DNA from: Gammaproteobacteria bacterium UBA7310
Lineage (GTDB): Bacteria > Pseudomonadota > Gammaproteobacteria > Pseudomonadales > Ketobacteraceae
Assembly: GCA_002471665.1 (NCBI GenBank)
Contig: DKQK01000005.1
Location: 1 to 54,625 of the forward strand
Length of the DNA stretch: 54,625 nucleotides
Reading direction: 5' to 3'
Of the stretch, positions 50,779 to 54,625 are shown one piece after another. Below the pieces are notes generated by a model. The model was given only the letters and a program-made list of their open reading frames with translations. It had not been told where the DNA came from and ran no database searches. The stretch's first letter is position 1, and each line of letters opens with the position of its first letter. The translations under genes and the position numbers were made by a program.

Positions 50779-52602
50779 ATGCCTCAGTATAAAGCGCCTT
50801 TACGTGACATGAACTTCGTCATGAACGACGTTCTGGACTATCAAAAGCATTACAGCAAACTGCCCTGCGCTGAGAACGCCACACCGGATATGGTGGATGC
50901 CATTCTGGGTGAATGCGCCAAGTTTTGTGAACAGGTGCTGTCTCCATTGAACCAGACCGGGGACCAGGAAGGCTGCCAGTTCGAAGATGGCAAGGTCACC
51001 ACTCCCAAGGGCTTCAAAGAAGCCTATGATCAATACTGCCAGGGTGGCTGGCAGGGCCTGTCCCATCCGGAGGAATTCGGCGGCCAGGGCATGCCCCTGT
51101 CCCTCAGTGTCATGAAATCCGAGATGATCGGCACGGCCAACTGGTCCTGGGGCATGTACCCGGGCCTGAGCCTGGGGGCCATGAACACCATTTACCTGCA
51201 CGGCACCGAAGAACAAAAGCACCACTTCCTGCCCAAGATGTGCGAAGGCACCTGGTCCGGAACCATGTGCCTCACCGAGCCGCACTGCGGCACCGACCTG
51301 GGCCAGTTGAAAACCAAGGCCGTGCCCAAGGATGACGGCAGCTACGCCATTACCGGTACCAAGATCTTCATCTCTTCCGGTGATCACGATATGGCCGAAA
51401 ACATTATCCACATCGTACTGGCCCGCCTGCCGGACGCACCTGCGGGCACCAAGGGTATTTCCCTCTTCATCGTGCCCAAAGTGAAATGTGACCCCGCCGG
51501 CAATCTGGGGGATTTCAACCATGTGGTTTGTGGCTCCATCGAGCACAAAATGGGCATCCGTGCTTCCGCCACCTGCGTCATGAACTTTGAAGAAGCCGAG
51601 GGTTATCTCATCGGGCCACCGAACAAGGGCCTGGAATGCATGTTTACCTTCATGAACTCCGCCCGGGTTGGCACCTCCCTGCAGGGTCTGGGTGCCGCTG
51701 AGCTTTCTTACCAGGGGGCCCTGCCCTATGCCAAGGATCGCCTCTCCATGCGCGCACTGAGCGGCAAGAAGCATCCTGACAAGGTGGCCGACCCCATCAT
51801 CTGCCATGCCGACGTGCGCCGTATGCTGTTGACCCAGAAGGCCTTCGCCGAAGGGGGCCGCGCCATGGTCTACTATGCCGCGAAGTACGCTGATTTCATG
51901 CTGTTCGGTGAAACCGAAGCAGTGCGCAACGAGGCCGATGACCAGCTGGGCTTCCTGACCCCGATACTGAAGGCATTCCTTACCGAAACCGGTTATGAAG
52001 CGGCCAACCTGGGCATGCAGGTCTACGGTGGCCACGGTTATATCAAGGAATGGGGCATGGAACAGATCGTGCGGGACACCCGAATTGCCACTCTATATGA
52101 AGGTACCACCGGTATTCAGGCGCTGGACCTGCTGGGCCGGAAAGTACTGCTGGGCAAAATGAAAACCCTGAAAACCTTCTCGCTGGATGTACTGAAATTC
52201 TGTAAAGACAACGGTCTGATTTCCAGCAACCCCCATAAAAAGGAAATGAACCGCTTTATCTGGCCGCTGTTCAAATACACCACCAACTGGCAGCAGTACA
52301 GTGTGCGTCTGGCCATGCGGGCCCGTAAGAACTTTGACGTGGTGGGGGCTGCCTCCGTGGATTACCTCATGTATTCCGGTTACGTGAGCATGGCGTACAT
52401 GTGGGCCATGATGGCGCAGGCTGCCTATGAAAAACTGGCAGAGGGCACCGACAATCCGGAATTTTACAAAGCCAAGATTCAAACTGCCGACTTTTATTTT
52501 GAGCGACTGCTACCCCGGGCCAAAGCGCACGCGGAATGCATGATGGCTTCACCCAAATCTCTGATGAAGATGAAAGAGGAAAACTTCTCGTTCCTGGACT
52601 GA
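50779..52602 (+). CDS. Acyl-CoA dehydrogenase (long form, C-terminal extension)
   Basis: A 607-residue soluble FAD-dependent acyl-CoA dehydrogenase of the PA0506/PA0508-like class. Blocks seen are GTWSGTMCLTEPHCGTDLGQ (substrate/FAD site), TKIFISSGDHDMAEN and the catalytic Glu in RIATLYEGTTGIQALDLLG, followed by a C-terminal extension that begins near residue 475. It is smaller than, and lacks the membrane helices of, the FadE at 9-11.6 kb; substrate chain length is unknown. The ATG has AGGAAA upstream; an in-frame open stretch back to 50320 is not coding-like. A terminator follows. Confidence 0.95.
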   Translation: MPQYKAPLRDMNFVMNDVLDYQKHYSKLPCAENATPDMVDAILGECAKFCEQVLSPLNQTGDQEGCQFEDGKVTTPKGFKEAYDQYCQGGWQGLSHPEEFGGQGMPLSLSVMKSEMIGTANWSWGMYPGLSLGAMNTIYLHGTEEQKHHFLPKMCEGTWSGTMCLTEPHCGTDLGQLKTKAVPKDDGSYAITGTKIFISSGDHDMAENIIHIVLARLPDAPAGTKGISLFIVPKVKCDPAGNLGDFNHVVCGSIEHKMGIRASATCVMNFEEAEGYLIGPPNKGLECMFTFMNSARVGTSLQGLGAAELSYQGALPYAKDRLSMRALSGKKHPDKVADPIICHADVRRMLLTQKAFAEGGRAMVYYAAKYADFMLFGETEAVRNEADDQLGFLTPILKAFLTETGYEAANLGMQVYGGHGYIKEWGMEQIVRDTRIATLYEGTTGIQALDLLGRKVLLGKMKTLKTFSLDVLKFCKDNGLISSNPHKKEMNRFIWPLFKYTTNWQQYSVRLAMRARKNFDVVGAASVDYLMYSGYVSMAYMWAMMAQAAYEKLAEGTDNPEFYKAKIQTADFYFERLLPRAKAHAECMMASPKSLMKMKEENFSFLD

Positions 52603-52654
52603 TGGGTCAGATCCACATTAACTTTTTCAACCCACCTCGCACTGGGTTACCTAT

Positions 52655-52681
52655 AGCCCTCCTTCAGGAGGGCTTTTTTTT
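52655..52681 (+). terminator. Intrinsic terminator of the acyl-CoA dehydrogenase gene
   Basis: AGCCCTCC (52655-52662) and GGAGGGCT (52667-52674) make a perfect 8-bp stem with a TTCA loop, followed by seven T. It begins 53 bases after the stop codon. This is a textbook factor-independent terminator. Confidence 0.93.
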
Positions 52682-52712
52682 GCGCAGGAAAATGTAAACT
52701 TTTGTTACTTAG

Positions 52713-52991
52713 TTGAACAAAGTTTTGCACTATTACTCTACTATCGCGTTTCCTTTTCTCAGTATGATGGAATCAGATGGGCAACTAATTCACATTGGTT
52801 ACACCAACTGGGTTCCATTACAAAAAAATACGCAAGTTTCTGCTCAAGAAGGGCCACATATTACAATCTTGGGCCAAACTGGTATGACGTATAATGCTGG
52901 CTTTTCCCAGGCGAACATTCTCATGTCGGTAACGGCCAATCCCAGAGGCCACCGCAGTATGATCGTTAACAAGAAGAATTATAAAAATTGA
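52713..52991 (+). CDS. Doubtful 92-codon frame in an AT-rich stretch
   Basis: An open frame from a TTG (or from ATG 52764, 75 codons) in a segment clearly richer in A and T than its neighbours. The protein (for example ITILGQTGMTYNAGFSQANI) has no domain that I recognise and no ribosome-binding sequence is seen before either start. It may be a real accessory gene, a decayed remnant or a leader region of the following C-PCP gene. The rest of the gap between the terminator and 53012 shows nothing else. Confidence 0.3.
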   Translation: MNKVLHYYSTIAFPFLSMMESDGQLIHIGYTNWVPLQKNTQVSAQEGPHITILGQTGMTYNAGFSQANILMSVTANPRGHRSMIVNKKNYKN

Positions 52992-53011
52992 CGACAATGA
53001 AAGGTACGACC

Positions 53012-54613
53012 ATGACCTCCAACAACGCCCTGTCTCAATTCGCCGACCTCAGTCCGGAACAACGACAGCTGTTGTTTGAAAAAATCCGTCAGAAGAAGCT
53101 CAACAGCGCGCGGCGTCCGGTGTCATCCTCCACGCCCGGACAAACCGACCCGTTGCAACTGTCACCCCATCAGCAATGCCTGCTGTCGCGGATCGACGGC
53201 CGTTCCCAGAGCCGCCTGGTAGAACTGGTGTTTACCGGTGCCCTGTCGGTCACCGATCTGCAGGACAAAATGCAGCAATTGCAGGCCACCTACCCCATGC
53301 TCAGTGCGCGTTTTAATCCGGATAGCAATCGCTTTACAGCCGGCGATGGCGTCAGCATCGAATCCGTGCAGCTTGGCAATATCAGCCTTGCGGATGCCCG
53401 CGACCAGATAGAGGAAATTCGCTCCCAGCTGCAACGCCGCAATAGTGAACACCAGGCACTGATCCTGATGCTGGTGCAGCAGGGCACCGCATCCCATCTG
53501 TTTTTAGCCTGCCACCCGCTGTTACTGGACGGCTATTCCCTGCTGCGCCTGGGTAATCAACTGCTGGCCATGCTGTTCACCCCCATTGACCAGATTGAAC
53601 TGCCCGCCCAGTGTACACAGGAGGGCTTCGCCAACTGGTCCAGCCAGGTATTGGATAAGCCGTTCCTCACCAAGGAATGGACCCGCCTGGCCCCCAAAGC
53701 ACTGCAGGAGCTGGAAAGCACCGCGCTGTGTTATGACGGTCACACGCATACCGAGCAACTGGATACCGAGTTTCTGGAGGCCCACCTACCCAGCGGGCAA
53801 AGTGCCAAGCAGTGGCTGTGTGATGCCATCAACCGCTGCCTTCATAACTGGCTTGCTCACCAGGACATTACCTACTGGTTCTCGGATCCCAGCCTGAAAG
53901 ACAGCGCCTTTGAAAATCTGCTGGGCTTTTTTCCCTATTACGTGCCCATGCAGGCGCAGAAATTTGAAGGCCAGGTATTCAACGCCGCCAATCAGTTCGC
54001 CAACCTGCATACCCGTTTCTCACCCGTGTCTGAACAGCTGGCGCATCACCTGTGTCAGTCCGGGGCCCCCGTGCCCCTGGTGCACTATCACTGGTTTGAT
54101 GTGGATGGTGCAGAGGCACCGGATCTGGACGTACTGGCAGTGCGCCACTGCAATGCCGGCTTGATGCTGGCGCCGTTTGAGATTCATATTATTGAGCAGG
54201 TACAGCGAATCGACCTGAGCATCCATTACGATGCCGCCAGAATGGGCCGTGATCAGATACAATTCCTGGTACGGGATCTGCTGGCCCTGTTGAAACAGGA
54301 TCACCAGAGCGACCAGGCACAACGCCCCAGCCTGCCAGATCAATTACGCAACATCTGGAAAGACCTGCTGCAGGTGACGGAAATCGCCCCCCAGAAAAGC
54401 TTTTTCGAGTTGGGGGGCCACAGCCTGCAAGTGACTGAAATGAAGTTCCGCATCAAGCAACAGTTGAAGCTGGATATCCCCATATCGGTATTGTATGAAT
54501 TACCCACCATTGAAAAACTGAGCAGCTTTATCCTGGCTACCCATGGCAACAGCCTGGGTTGGGTACCCGAAGGACAGACACAAAATGACGAGGAAGAAGA
54601 AGGCACGCTCTAA
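53012..54613 (+). CDS. Free-standing condensation-carrier (C-PCP) nonribosomal peptide synthetase protein
   Basis: A 533-residue protein. The start resembles synthetase N-termini (LSPEQRQLLFEKIRQKKL). A condensation domain covers about residues 50-440; its HHxxxDG motif reads CHPLLLDG, so the first His is Cys167 while the second, catalytic His168 and Asp173 remain. A carrier domain follows (about 445-515) with the phosphopantetheine Ser471 in FFELGGHSLQ. No adenylation domain is present, so the amino acid must be loaded by another protein. The tail is acidic (NDEEEEGTL). The ATG at 53012 has AAAGGT upstream. It lies at the window edge, so partner genes are probably beyond it. Confidence 0.88.
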   Translation: MTSNNALSQFADLSPEQRQLLFEKIRQKKLNSARRPVSSSTPGQTDPLQLSPHQQCLLSRIDGRSQSRLVELVFTGALSVTDLQDKMQQLQATYPMLSARFNPDSNRFTAGDGVSIESVQLGNISLADARDQIEEIRSQLQRRNSEHQALILMLVQQGTASHLFLACHPLLLDGYSLLRLGNQLLAMLFTPIDQIELPAQCTQEGFANWSSQVLDKPFLTKEWTRLAPKALQELESTALCYDGHTHTEQLDTEFLEAHLPSGQSAKQWLCDAINRCLHNWLAHQDITYWFSDPSLKDSAFENLLGFFPYYVPMQAQKFEGQVFNAANQFANLHTRFSPVSEQLAHHLCQSGAPVPLVHYHWFDVDGAEAPDLDVLAVRHCNAGLMLAPFEIHIIEQVQRIDLSIHYDAARMGRDQIQFLVRDLLALLKQDHQSDQAQRPSLPDQLRNIWKDLLQVTEIAPQKSFFELGGHSLQVTEMKFRIKQQLKLDIPISVLYELPTIEKLSSFILATHGNSLGWVPEGQTQNDEEEEGTL

Positions 54614-54625
54614 CCAAGCGCTGCC

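Noticed and set aside
50800..52035. A 411-codon open frame antisense to the acyl-CoA dehydrogenase
   Set aside because: Same reasoning: complete overlap with a conserved enzyme and no recognisable domain.

Overview
The window is chromosomal DNA of moderately high GC from a gammaproteobacterium. The serB and parC neighbourhood, the PA4642-family gene, the E. coli-type FadE, the phhB gene and the SufR-controlled SUF operon all resemble Pseudomonadales/Oceanospirillales (Pseudomonas, Alcanivorax, Ketobacter or Marinobacter-like). The exact genus is an inference. I saw no rRNA, tRNA, CRISPR array, insertion sequence or phage module.

Layout. 0-2.4 kb (minus): serB followed by a GNAT-like acetyltransferase. 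2.5-7.7 kb (plus): a Bax-like glucosaminidase, an AI-2E transporter, a PA4642-family protein, then an overlapping trio of phospholipid acyltransferase, START-like protein and large lipoprotein. 7.7-13.9 kb: an OmpR/KdpE-type regulator whose phospho-acceptor Asp is replaced by Glu, a small unknown protein, fadE and parC. 14-17.5 kb: a PEP-CTERM protein with a Cys-rich lipoprotein, then a GST/NTF2-like/tautomerase operon facing a LysR regulator. 17.5-24.1 kb: a yiaAB-pspA stress pair, a bacterioferritin lacking the haem-ligand Met, a ceramidase-family protein lacking the expected nucleophile Ser, and a GCS2 ligase coupled to an AstE-like zinc deacylase. 24.1-27.4 kb: membrane proteins (L7/L12-like domain protein, Na/Pi cotransporter, DUF4126-SHOCT).

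27.4-36.7 kb is a dense minus-strand signalling block. A lipoprotein substrate-binding protein overlaps a PAS-PAS-GGDEF-EAL enzyme. Upstream lies a tightly packed set: YfiR, a CHASE8-like histidine kinase, a CheY/Rcp1-type regulator, a REC-GGDEF-EAL protein and an outer-membrane-type protein. Here YfiR is paired with a histidine kinase instead of the diguanylate cyclase YfiN. This is the best candidate in the window for a little-described system. A third c-di-GMP enzyme (7TMR-DISM, degenerate GGDEF, EAL) lies at 47.6-50.2 kb. All three c-di-GMP enzymes start with TTG.

37-40 kb holds small unknown proteins, an alpha/beta hydrolase and an M48 lipoprotein protease. 39.8-46.7 kb is a complete SUF iron-sulfur assembly locus: sufR facing sufB-C-D-S-A-T-E. 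46.8-52.6 kb has a periplasmic protein, the 7TMR c-di-GMP enzyme, phhB and an acyl-CoA dehydrogenase closed by a textbook terminator. After an AT-rich stretch with a doubtful small frame, the window ends with a free-standing condensation-carrier (C-PCP) protein of nonribosomal peptide synthetase type, probably the edge of a biosynthetic cluster that continues outside.
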